Assembly: GCA_021432605.1 (NCBI GenBank)
Contig: MU271150.1
Location: 620,001 to 684,000 of the forward strand
DNA from: Coniochaeta sp. PMI_546
Lineage: Eukaryota; Ascomycota; Sordariomycetes; Coniochaetales; Coniochaetaceae
Length of the DNA stretch: 64,000 bases
Direction of reading: 5' to 3'
The notes under the pieces are model-generated. The model was not told where the DNA came from, did not search any database, and saw only the letters and a list, made by a program, of their open reading frames with translations. Position numbers and translations under genes: made by a program. This document shows, in pieces, positions 1 through 9,652 of the stretch (its first letter is position 1; each line of letters opens with the position of its first letter).

Positions 1-2
1 GG

Positions 3-257
3 AGGAGATTCAGGAGGCGCTTCATCAAGGCTATCCGGGCTACTCTGCAAGGGCTGGGAAAAACCGAAGGGGATGATGGGTGTGGAAGGGGAGGAGGCGG
101 GGGAGGCTATAAAGGGGCTGGCGGACCATGGGGGCCAGGAAGGCTGGAAGACGGGGACAGAGAGCGGGAGAGGCTGGAGTCCAGGGCCAAGATCTGCGTA
201 CCCGCGCTGAAGGGGGCTAGTCTGCTGTGGCGGTATACGAAGGGCGGGTACGTCTGA
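3..257 (+). CDS. 3' end of an unidentified gene (partial)
   Basis: Frame 3 is open from the window edge to a TGA at 255-257 and would encode the last 84 residues of a protein. It begins with a very basic stretch (RRFRRRFIKAIRATL) that reads like an amphipathic helix, followed by a glycine-rich low-complexity segment and a Lys/Arg/Glu-rich end. I do not recognise a family. The other two forward frames are also open for much of this stretch, so the frame choice rests on the plausible helix and is weak. No start is visible because the gene enters from outside the window. Confidence 0.35.
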   Translation, partial: RRFRRRFIKAIRATLQGLGKTEGDDGCGRGGGGGGYKGAGGPWGPGRLEDGDRERERLESRAKICVPALKGASLLWRYTKGGYV

Positions 258-709
258 TTAAGGTTATTTGATGTTTTTTTTTTATAGGGTCTCCTCTTTT
301 CGTATTGGGGAGGCGGGTTGTGTTTCTGGGTAATGGGGTTGGGGGTTTTGTCGAGAGGATGGTCTGGGTGCGGGTTGCACGGGTAAAAGCGCACGGCAGA
401 CAGGGCAGGGAGCAGGCAAAGTGATGATTGACGAAACGGAACTAAGAACGAGGGCATAAGACTTGTGGCTTTTAGATGATACCCGGTTTCTGTCGCTACC
501 TAAGGCCGCAGAGTACTCAAAACATGTTACAGTCAGTCGTTAAGTAACAGGGGTAATACGGACATGGAAGGGTAAATAAGGATATCGACATCAAGATTTG
601 ACCACCTTCGTTCCTCATTGGAATAACTGACAGTCGGCGGCGCCGATGATAGCTCCTGCTTCAACATGAAGCAAACCTCTGACTCGAAGTAAGAGTGTTG
701 ACTTGCACG
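258..709. other. intergenic, no gene seen
   Basis: Lies between the end of the partial gene and the stop of the minus-strand deaminase gene (tail to tail). A T-run sits at about 273-282. Open frames here are short and of biased composition. I see nothing else. Confidence 0.6.
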
Positions 710-3560
710 TTAAGATCTGATGACGTTCAACCTGACCATGATGCTGCCATGTGTGAGGATGATGCAATCCGGGCTTCCTGAGTCAACGTCGACATCCTCG
801 GCCATTTCCTGGACGTCTGTGGTCGTGGCCATTCTATTGGTAACGCTCCTGGCATCCTCATCCGTGAGCCACTCGACATACAATTCAGAGATACCGGTCG
901 GCAAAGCGGATCCTTTATGTCGAACGAACTCTGGGATGAGAGTGAGCATACCAGCCATGTAGCAAGGACAAGATTGATGTACATCCAACCGGCTTCTTAC
1001 GACCACACCCTTAGTAAGTATCATGGGGGAATCATGGTCGTCCGTTTCACGTTCGGCCCCTGTATCACTAGGGTCTGCGGCCTTTTGTTTCCCTTTCTTC
1101 TTGTCGCTGATCAGGATTCCGCTAGAGTCTTGCGCTTCGAAGCGGATGTCTTCATGAGGCCTGTGGACAGGTGACGTCCCGTAGCTTAGTCCAATATCCG
1201 ATCGCGCCCTCGGGGTCTTCCCTCCAGGGCCGTCACTCATGTCAAGGTTGTCGTCGAGAACGGCAGTGATAGCAGGGAGTTCCCGACCACCGTTCTGCCA
1301 CGAGCCTGGTTCCCTACTGTGATCCGTAGCTTTGTCTTTGCGGCTGGTTGTCGTTGATGGAGCGTCTTGATGTACCTCGTAATACGGCGTGTCGTCTGAT
1401 ACGGATGAAATAAACTGGTCGTCTTCGGCCCCTTCTCTACCCTTGCCTTTGGCCGATTTGAGAGCATCGCTCGTTTTTGACGATGTAGTGGAATACGCGC
1501 TCCGCGCGGCATCTTTTGCGGCGTCTGAACTCGATTCCTCGCCATGATCTACCATGGTTCGTGGGTATGTGCTTGGAACACCCCTCAAAGTTGAAGTATC
1601 GCTGTCCGATGAATCGACTGGGGTGGGCAAGCGCGCGGGTCTTTCAGGAATGCCCATGAGAGATTGACTGGGACCGGAGGTGGGCAGTATGGGAGCACCT
1701 GGTTGTGTATGGCGGTTCTTGCCCGTTGAAGCTTGAGCCAGGGAGATGGTAGATGCAGGTCTTGATGGCATGCTTGGTAGTGTTGACATGGATGTAGAGA
1801 AGTGAATTTTTGCGCGCTCGCTCCGATCATGGGCAGCAGCCCGTCCGTTCAAGTCGACGATCTCGCGGTAGGCCAAGTCTATCCTTGACTGCAGCATCTG
1901 ATTTAACTGTGACATTGCGCTTCCGAAAGACGGCAGAGATGGTAACCTCCACCCTGGGTATAACCTCCCGTGAGATCTGGCAATATGGAACCCCCCATGG
2001 AACCTGATGAACTCGTTACAGAGATAGCAAGCGTCTTTGTTGGAACAAATAATCCTTGGGCGAAGAATTGTCGGATTCAGCTCGTAGTAGGCCACTATCT
2101 GAATCTCGGCATGGATCTTAGATTCTGTCATAGTTTTCCGGGCTTGTGTTGTAATTTTGTGCGTGGCTTCGGGAAAGCTGATATCAAGACTTTGACAGAG
2201 CTTCCTGGTGTCCTTTCTTCCATGGCCACAGCGAGCAAGGCAGTCACCGAAATTGGAAAAGACTTGCGGGCATCTCCCTCTCTCGTAGCAACGTTCGTCA
2301 AGTGAGACAGCAATAACCTCAACGTGGCTGAGTAGCTCAATGTTCTTTGCAGTCTGATAGAGAGACCGGGAAAATGCGTGATATCTCGCGAGTTCACCAA
2401 TTCGTATCATGAACCCTTCTCGAAGACTGTTACCCAGAAAGCGACTCGGAATGCTGCGAAGGAGGTCTGGAAGATGTTGAGTCTTATTTATTCGGCTAGC
2501 AATGAACACCAGCTTCTCGAGTTTCTTGTCGACATCACGCTCAGGACAATTTTCCAGTTGTTCGATTAGCGTCAACATGTTCCTCGAGCTGCCGATGAAG
2601 TCTTGGGCTAGTGACTTGTCTCGAGATGCCACTCTGTTCTGGCTTGACCAGACAACCACGGCATCCACAACCTGCCTTATAACATTGCCAAAGTAAGACC
2701 GAGACCGGGTTGGATTGTGTGCTCTCACACGTTTCGAGCAAATTCGTTTCAGTAGCATTGTCTGAGAGAAGCGGATGACGACTTGTAACACCTCATACTC
2801 AAGCCTCGTGCTGCTTCCTAAAAACTGTCAGTTATAAGCTGTTCCAGTCTTCTACAAAAGTTGTCGACTAGAGCATTACCGTGTTCAACTCTAGCAAGAA
2901 CGCTGAATATGTCTTGCAGTCCAACCTTGATACTCTCCAACGTGGATTGTGCGCTGGCCGCATTCTCTCTGTTGATAGAAACGACGACAGCCAGCCCTTT
3001 CCTACTGGGCTGCTCCTCAATGGCAACAGCCACAACGTGATTGGGATCATCCGAAATCTCGGAGAGAAAGGCAAGGCCGCTGGACAAGCAGCGTTCGCGC
3101 TCGAAAGATAGAATTCGCCCTGTTCCTTGGCCAGCACTTGAGGGTGGAGGATTGTTCGAGCTCTCTGAGGGAAAAGGGCACAGAAGATGCAGTACCGCAA
3201 CATTCTCTGCTAACGTTACGTTCCGGCGAGACGATCTCCCACTGGCCATAGCTCACACCATGATTCATCCATGAGAACCGAGAGGTCAATGTTCCGGACG
3301 AAGAATAGAAACATTTTGCTGACCTTATATGGCTTCTTCTCGAAGTCTTGCCGGACTGCAGCATCGCACTCGCGAGCCTGCTTCCAAAGCTCTGTCATGG
3401 TGGCACAAGACGACATGCATATATATCGAAGATGGACATTGGTCGACATTGCATCTCTCTGCAGGAGGCCCACGGCTCCAATACAAAACTGAGGTATCAA
3501 CGCATAAGCTTCCAGTCTCTCCGGAATATCCTGCCAACGCCAGACTGTTCGTGTCATCAT
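710..3560 (-). CDS. OTT_1508-like deaminase-fold protein
   Basis: Spliced model with exons 3560-3257, 3209-2880 and 2817-710 (introns of 47 and 62 nt), 913 codons plus stop, length divisible by three. The central part carries the zinc-deaminase signature: an H-A-E motif at about residues 447-449 (in KIHAEIQIVAYYE) and a C-x2-C pair at about 475 and 478 (in CSNKDACYLC), followed by a conserved basic and aromatic stretch. This pattern matches the OTT_1508-like deaminase family, a branch of the nucleic-acid/nucleotide deaminase superfamily known from Rickettsiales and widely from fungi; its substrate is not known. The roughly 400 residues upstream are helical and lack a known domain. Downstream of the domain there are about 330 Ser/Pro/Asp-rich, probably disordered residues and a short ordered C-terminus. 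The catalytic residues look intact. Start at 3560 (Met-Met) is the first ATG of the open exon. Confidence 0.78.
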
Positions 3561-4338
3561 TCACTCTCGTCCTCTTCTCCACCTCGTGCATAGAAACATA
3601 ACGCCAATCATATGTTATCGTCAACAACTAACGCGGCATTGGAAGGAAAGAGGTTGGGACATGCTTATCTTTAGCTGAAGAGGTGTTCTATGTCTTGAGG
3701 GGCTGCTTGGGCCACGGCCGTGGTAGTAGGGTGACACATGTTGGGGCAATGACAGCCACGGGACTAACCGCAATTGTTTGTGATGGACGTCTGCTCGTCT
3801 TCCGCTTGGAGAGTTAATAGGCTCAAGACCAGCCTATGTCGTATTACTTGAAATAGCGCTTTGAATGTGTCTCCTTGTACCGCACGATAAGATAAGCTGA
3901 GCGTATTCCTGCAGCAGGTGTACATTGAAGGCCAATTACCAGGAGTTAAATATCTGCACTGAACCTAAACAATGTTTCTACGATGGTCTCTACCTTCCAT
4001 TCTCCTCTAGCGCATGATGTTCCCACTTACCATAAGCCTCATTGTGTTGCAGAAACATGGCAGGAGGGACGGAGGTTCAATGCGAAGGCTGCCCCGTTCT
4101 TGGACCCGTAGCGCTAAAGTAAGCAACAGTAATGTGTACTATGTAACCGCGGATTCGGCCTAACTGGAAGGGTTGATACGTAAACTGTGTCAGAACATCG
4201 CCGTTGCTGACTTGTGCGCGTTGTCTGGCGGAGTAGACATCTATATTCACTGAACTATTTTCTCACTTAAAGTCAGTCACTCAATGCTCGATCCAAGGTA
4301 GCCGGCAGAACCGATAGATACCTTAAACCTACGCCGTC
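3561..4338. promoter_or_regulatory. divergent promoter region
   Basis: Shared upstream region of the deaminase gene (minus) and the DUF7053-like gene (plus). No reading frame with coding character, no RNA gene and no repeat was recognised. I could not pick out a specific binding site. Confidence 0.4.
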
Positions 4339-4894
4339 ATGTCGTCTTGTACGTGTACCGCTCTTTTGACTTCAGCAGAATCGGGCAGCTACTGACATGA
4401 TATGCCTAGTCTTCAACTCGACGAACAAAGTCTCGCACAGGTCGAAGCTCCCGGAGGGCACGACGACGCAACAGGCGATTGATATGCTGCATGACCACCA
4501 TTACTTTTTCGAGTGCAACCCTCACACAGCCAAGTTTGAGCTTCTGAAGACAGAAACGACGCCTACCGTTCCAGACTACGTAAAGCCTGTGAAGGAGACG
4601 GAGTCATACCAGGCAACAGACATTGTCCACGCTTTGCCGGCCGGTCTGTGGGACTCGAACGTGGTCAGCACATACGAGTTCACCGACATTGCCAAAGGCG
4701 TCTTTGTTCGCATCATGAGTCCTCTCTCGGTGGTTATGGAGACTGTATGGGAAATTCAGGGCGAAGAAGGCCAGCTGGAGCTGGTCGAGGAGGCTAGTTT
4801 CACCTGTTCGAGGTTACTGGCACCCGTAGTACGGTCACAATGTGAAGGTGGCTGGAGGAAGATTCATGCGAAGATGATTAGTAGGTTTGAGTAA
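4339..4894 (+). CDS. DUF7053-like small protein
   Basis: Exons 4339-4348 and 4410-4894 around a 61-nt intron (GTACGT donor, CTGAC branch site near 4391, CTAG acceptor), giving 164 residues. The ten-nucleotide first exon supplies MSS and joins to give MSSFFNSTNKVSHRSKLP, which is a better start than the later ATG inside the intron. The pattern of a Lys/Pro-rich start, an early QAIDMLHDHHYFFECNPHT helix and a later EFTDIAKGVFVRIMSPLSV strand resembles the fungal DUF7053 proteins, which are thought to share a START/polyketide-cyclase-like fold. No catalytic residues can be pointed to and the role is unknown. Family assignment is from memory of the motif layout and is moderate. Confidence 0.6.
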
Positions 4895-5691
4895 AGTTGT
4901 GGTGCGAGGTCATTAGCGACAAAGTTCGATAGATGGAGCATCAGATAGAACACTCTAGTGGCGGATAGAAAGCTTAAATTCCAGAGGCGCCGATTACATC
5001 TTGCCCATCCAACTTGCAGACATTTCCCTGTCTTCCGAGTGCTCTGTCGATGTTGGGAGGATACAGTGAAGGGGACAAGTTGATCTGGTTTCGGTGAACC
5101 GTTGTGCACGGATCACCAGAAGAGTTATGCTCAGGCGTTCCTTCTGCGCCTTCCCCTTTTAGGTCTAGCGGGTCGCCTCCGGAAGGCTTTCGCCGGGCCG
5201 CACTGTTTCGTCAAGGGCGGTCCCCTGAACACCGCGACATCAGTTCACTTCACCAAGGACTTCCAAGCCGAATCACACCGGCGACTCGGAGCAAACAACG
5301 ATCACCTCCTCATATCCATACTGTATGGTATCTGAGATGGCTTAGATATTTTTTTCGATCATGAGCTTGTCCGGTTACGAAGGATAGCGGCGCCGTTGTT
5401 TAAGTCGAGAGCCGGTTGAGTTGCGTTTTGACCTAGATATCAAGCTCTGAGATATCGTAAGCTTCACTGAGCCACCAGCCAACTTAAGTAGGTTTTGCAA
5501 GTTGGCGCAATAGTCGCCCACAGTCCCTTGTGAAAACCTTCTTTCTCAAAGAGACAAGTTGTTCAACAGTTAAATAGAGAGAAGCTGGTCTTCCTGTCGT
5601 GAGTCTTTCTCTTCGTCTTGTTCCTCTTAAACATATCGCCGCAGCACGAACACTACCTCCATTGACTCCTCGCCCCTTTTTTACTCGCACA
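4895..5691. other. intergenic, upstream of the kinase locus
   Basis: About 0.8 kb with no convincing gene. Two overlapping forward frames at 5102-5364 are open but share the same DNA and have no recognisable motif. A GTGAGT at 5600 could be the donor of an intron in the 5' leader of the downstream transcript (see the reading frame at 5692). Confidence 0.4.
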
Positions 5692-6180
5692 ATGGAACTC
5701 CACGCTCACATATATCAAACAGCCAAGCCTTCCGGCAACGATTTTGTCGCTCAGCACAGGACTGGCGTCGATCTTCTGCAGGGGCGCCGAAGCCGGGTCG
5801 CAGACACTTTTCAAGTTCTCTACGACAGCAGTGATATTCAGCGCTACCCCGGCCATGCCATCACCCAGTCGGCCATACCAATACCTGCCGCTGTAGTGCC
5901 CAAGCAGCGACTTGATCCCCTGAAAGCTGCCTTGCCTCGACACTTGGAAGAGATCTTTGGTCTCGATCTCACCCTTCGTGAGGAACCACCCTTCCGGCAA
6001 GATCTCGTACACACAACTGGTTCTTCCGAAAATTCTACTCCGCGGTCTCAAAATCGGAAGACTCGCACTGAGAAACGCAGTTCACTGTACCGAAAGTTGA
6101 AGTTACTGGTACGAGCGTTTCGTCGCAAGGCTCCGGCAGGGTGCGATTGTTCTAGCAGCTCTCGATATTTCTCTGTCTAA
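5692..6180 (+). CDS. uncharacterised 162-residue reading frame in front of the kinase gene
   Basis: Begins with ATG in MELHAHIYQTAKPSG and ends at TAA 6178-6180, only 27 nt before the kinase ATG and in the same frame. Codon use is C-rich in third positions and looks coding. The product has no known domain; the middle (PKQRLDPLKAALPRHLEEIF) suggests a helix and the C-terminal 45 residues are Ser/Arg/Lys-rich. It may be a separate protein on a two-cistron transcript, a long upstream reading frame that limits kinase translation, or sequence removed by a leader intron (GTGAGT at 5600, AG at 6180-6181). I cannot decide between these from sequence. Confidence 0.4.
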   Translation: MELHAHIYQTAKPSGNDFVAQHRTGVDLLQGRRSRVADTFQVLYDSSDIQRYPGHAITQSAIPIPAAVVPKQRLDPLKAALPRHLEEIFGLDLTLREEPPFRQDLVHTTGSSENSTPRSQNRKTRTEKRSSLYRKLKLLVRAFRRKAPAGCDCSSSSRYFSV

Positions 6181-6207
6181 GTCTTGCCAACCGGCCTCAA
6201 AGTCGCC

Positions 6208-8637
6208 ATGTCTCACCTCCAGGTCCGAGGTGCCGAGTTTTCGGTCATTAAGGCGAAGGCACTTGACGATGCAAAGAAAATGGAAGCATCTGTTAGAGAG
6301 GAATGCATCAAGGCTGGAAAGGAAATTCCCGCTTACCGATTGCAAGAACTTATCGGAAAGGGCAGCTTTGGCCGAGTCTACAAGGCCACAGATCTCAAGA
6401 GCAGCAGAGCTGTCGCCGTCAAGATCATCGATATCGAAGAGTCCGACACGCTCAACCCCAAACTTGCCGACACTTACTCTGAATTTCTCAAGGAGATTAA
6501 TGCTCTTAAGCTCTTGAGCGCTGCCAATGCTCCGAATATCAACCATGTTCTCGATGTCCTTCCAGTTGGGCAATCTATGTGGATGGTGACGGAGTACTGT
6601 GCAGGAGGCAGTGTCTCGACACTGATGAGGCCAACAGCTCCCGGCGGTCTGCAAGAGAAGTGGATCATCCCAATCCTGAGGGAAGTGGCCCTAGCCATCT
6701 ATTGGGTCCACAAGCACGGGGTCATTCACCGAGATATCAAGTGTGCCAACGTCCTAGTCACCGAAGATGGCAGGGTCCAGTTGTGTGACTTCGGTGTTGC
6801 TGGTATCATCGAGACCAAATTCGACAAGCGATCAACTTTCATTGGAACCCCGAACTGGATGGCCCCTGAGCTTTTCGACCCATCTTCCTCGTATGGCACC
6901 GAGGTTGACATCTGGGCTTTTGGCTCAATGGTGTACGAGATCGCATCGGGTCTGCCACCAAATGTTGTGCCAGGACTCGACGTTATCCAGCTTGGAAATT
7001 ACCTCAAATCCCACATCCCACGACTCGAGGGAGACCAATATTCTGACGAGTTGAAAGACCTGGTGGCTTTCTGTTTGGAAGAAGACCCCTCCAAGCGGCC
7101 GACCATTGAAGCCGTACAGGCGCACAAGTACATCGCCAACACAGAATCAGCCTACCCTACCTCTGGTCTGGCAAACCTCGTCAAGGCGTATAGGCTGTGG
7201 GAGGCGCAAGGAGGAAGCCGAAAATCGCTATTTGCCATGGGCGGAGCCCAAGGACCCTCGGAATACTCCTCGACGGCCATGGCGAACGACGAATGGAACT
7301 TCAGTTCAACTATGGACTTTGACCGGTCCGTGCTTGAAGACACAGATGCACGAGCAGTTTACGATGTTTATGGGTCGAATGTCGACTTCGACTTCAACGA
7401 CGAGACATCCCGCCCTGCGAAGCCGAAATCGCGGAGACGACCGCCGCCACATCTACCTGCCGTAAAGGCTCCGCTAGAGAAGGTATTTGACCCCAACACA
7501 ATCTCAAACTACGACGAGAACTCGAGGCTTTACTACAACAAGCCTATGCCAGCGCCGGTGTCCGACCTGCCGCTCAGAGACGACTCAATGCACTCAACAC
7601 TCCGGGAATCACTCATCGACCTTGATGCATCACTTCACGGCAGTGACTTATCTCGATTTGCTGACATGGAGACAATACGTGCCGGTCCATCACAATCTTC
7701 TAACGACTACCACATTGAAGAACCCACCGACTTCAACAAACCTCCGCTCAGTGATCCTGCAGACATGCAGAATAACAGACGCACGCAGGACTGGAAGTTT
7801 CCCTCCATGGCACCGCCGGCATCGGCAAATCCTGAGATGTCACGCTTCCCCTTCAATGACACCGGAACGGGGCCGATTTCTGCCGGTCGGCCTCCATTAC
7901 TTCACACGCAAACAGAGCCCATCGCTCCTCCGTCTTCCCAGAGTTACGAGCTCATGGTTCCACGGGTGCAAGACAATCGGATATCTGTCGGAAGCCTTAT
8001 CGATCTCGACGAAAGCTTCGCGGTGCCAGAGCTGACACGCCCATCAACCGCTAACTCGGACGCTGCCTCCGTTTCGGGCTCGGAGATGGGCGGTACGGCG
8101 AACCCTTTCGATCTCGAGCGACACGCATCGCTTTATAACCCTTTCGCCAATCTGAACGCCTCCAGAGCAAGGGAGCCTTCCATCTACGTCTCCGACGACA
8201 GCGACTTCTCTCGTATGGCCAAGGCACCCGGAGACCTGATGGGCGCTCCAGATTTCAGCAACAATGGGAGCACGACTCACAGCAGGCAAAGCAGCTATGA
8301 CGACAGCGGCTACTCGGCGGCTGACTACCTCGACTCAGAATACTTGACCATGACCAGTGGACGGCAGTCTGGGGTGCGATCTACAATGCAGCCACAGGTA
8401 CAAACGCCACCAAGGAATTTGGCCAACGGCGACGACGGGTCTGATCTGCCGCCTGTCCCGGCTCCGCCCTCAGCCAGAGTTATGCAAGGACTAGGAGACC
8501 GGGATGAGCTGCGGGAGGATATGATGCGCATGCTCTCCAGCTTCGCAGAGCATCTCAGTTTTGCGAATACGCACGTCTCGTCGCTTCCAGTACGCAAAGG
8601 CGGGCGGCAGGGAAATGACTCGGATGCTTCGCAGTGA
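6208..8637 (+). CDS. STE20/GCK-type serine/threonine protein kinase
   Basis: Single-exon gene, 809 residues, started at ATG 6208 (good context, GCC before ATG). The kinase domain occupies roughly residues 44-315: glycine loop GKGSFGRVY at 50-58, ATP-binding Lys in VAVK near 72, catalytic HRDIKCAN at 174-181, DFG at 194-196, TPNWMAPE at 214-221. These mark a STE20-like, germinal-centre kinase of the group that in fungi includes Sid1/SepL, Nak1/Kic1 and the severin-like kinases; I cannot place it in one of these with certainty. About 490 residues follow that are Ser/Asp/Pro-rich and likely disordered, closing with a conserved-looking helix (DELREDMMRMLSSFAEHLSF). Such kinases act in septation, polarity or cell-separation signalling; that role is inferred from the family. 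Confidence 0.85.
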   Translation: MSHLQVRGAEFSVIKAKALDDAKKMEASVREECIKAGKEIPAYRLQELIGKGSFGRVYKATDLKSSRAVAVKIIDIEESDTLNPKLADTYSEFLKEINALKLLSAANAPNINHVLDVLPVGQSMWMVTEYCAGGSVSTLMRPTAPGGLQEKWIIPILREVALAIYWVHKHGVIHRDIKCANVLVTEDGRVQLCDFGVAGIIETKFDKRSTFIGTPNWMAPELFDPSSSYGTEVDIWAFGSMVYEIASGLPPNVVPGLDVIQLGNYLKSHIPRLEGDQYSDELKDLVAFCLEEDPSKRPTIEAVQAHKYIANTESAYPTSGLANLVKAYRLWEAQGGSRKSLFAMGGAQGPSEYSSTAMANDEWNFSSTMDFDRSVLEDTDARAVYDVYGSNVDFDFNDETSRPAKPKSRRRPPPHLPAVKAPLEKVFDPNTISNYDENSRLYYNKPMPAPVSDLPLRDDSMHSTLRESLIDLDASLHGSDLSRFADMETIRAGPSQSSNDYHIEEPTDFNKPPLSDPADMQNNRRTQDWKFPSMAPPASANPEMSRFPFNDTGTGPISAGRPPLLHTQTEPIAPPSSQSYELMVPRVQDNRISVGSLIDLDESFAVPELTRPSTANSDAASVSGSEMGGTANPFDLERHASLYNPFANLNASRAREPSIYVSDDSDFSRMAKAPGDLMGAPDFSNNGSTTHSRQSSYDDSGYSAADYLDSEYLTMTSGRQSGVRSTMQPQVQTPPRNLANGDDGSDLPPVPAPPSARVMQGLGDRDELREDMMRMLSSFAEHLSFANTHVSSLPVRKGGRQGNDSDASQ

Positions 8638-9439
8638 AGGACGCACTGCACTACTGGACTGCGGTCGAGGCAGTCTCAGTGTCGACAACGACAACCCACA
8701 GTTGACGCCAAGACGCCGGGGCAGCAACGAACCTGTTCTACGATGGGAGGTTTATCTTTGACGGTGTTAACGTCGAGAGGGTGGGGATATGGAGGGAGAT
8801 TGTCGATTTCGGTAACATCTTATTCTCAACGCACGAGAATGAGCAACACGAGACCTAAGGTCCACAATGCAGATGGTGGACGAAGGCCAGTGCCGGAGCT
8901 TTGATCTTCATCTAGAGTGAATAGCAGTTGGGGCGTAGGATCGCGATCAAGCTTGGATCGAGGGGAGGAACGGGTTGGAGGTTGTTCGACGGTGTTTAGA
9001 CACACTATTTGAGTTTGGGATATATAATGGAGGCTGTATTGGGAGTTCATGGAGTCCTTCGAACATTGTCAGGCGTCCCAGAGGAGCGATCTGTCACCTT
9101 TTTCGTTGCCTTAGATATCCGAAGATGAGCAAGGAGTTTTTACAGAAGGCTAGGAGGCAATGGACCTGTAACCTAAATACTGTGAAGACTTCCACCTCGT
9201 AGACAGATCCAGACGATTGGCAAGTGATCACTGCACTATCATTGCGAGTGCAAGCATCTCTGTGTTGACTCTGGAATAGGTAATGCGTTGACGTCGTGGT
9301 TTACTACTAAATTGCCACTTTTTCCTCCCCCACGGAGTGAGCTCCGATCGTGCAAAATTTTGGAGCCGATGACTCTTCATGTCATACCCTGACAAACAAA
9401 GTCTTAGATACTATACGTATGAGTCGCAACAACCTCTAA
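8638..9439. other. intergenic between kinase and SUA5
   Basis: No gene or RNA recognised. It holds the 3' end of the kinase transcript and the SUA5 promoter. The SUA5 frame is closed by a TAA at 9437-9439, which bounds the AUG-less extension described below. Confidence 0.5.
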
Positions 9440-9461
9440 CCAGCATATCACTTGCGATATT

Positions 9462-9473
9462 ATGCCAAACTGA
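9462..9473 (+). promoter_or_regulatory. minimal upstream reading frame in the SUA5 leader
   Basis: An ATG at 9462 starts a three-codon frame (Met-Pro-Asn) ended by TGA at 9471-9473. It is out of frame with SUA5 and is the only ATG between 9440 and the SUA5 ATG at 9653. If the transcript starts upstream of it, ribosomes would have to scan past it or reinitiate. Confidence 0.4.
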
Positions 9474-9652
9474 ATAATTCTACTTCTAATACCGCCAAGT
9501 TGGCGCTCATACCCACGTTGCCATTCTTCGCGCGCAGGACAGCAGCATCTTCGTTTTCACCAAGTTCACTGCAGCTGCGTCTCATCCACAGGCTTCAGCA
9601 ACCATTTACATCTCAAGTCCCATCACACCAGAGATTATCACACCCTGCCACA

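Noticed and set aside
4397-4409. ATG at 4397 as the start of the DUF7053-like protein
   Set aside because: It lies within the intron 4349-4409; the spliced start at 4339 gives a better N-terminus and standard splice signals.
5102-5364. Two overlapping forward frames of 77-86 codons
   Set aside because: They use the same DNA in different frames, have no recognisable motif and no splice partners; the GC-rich base composition alone explains the openness.
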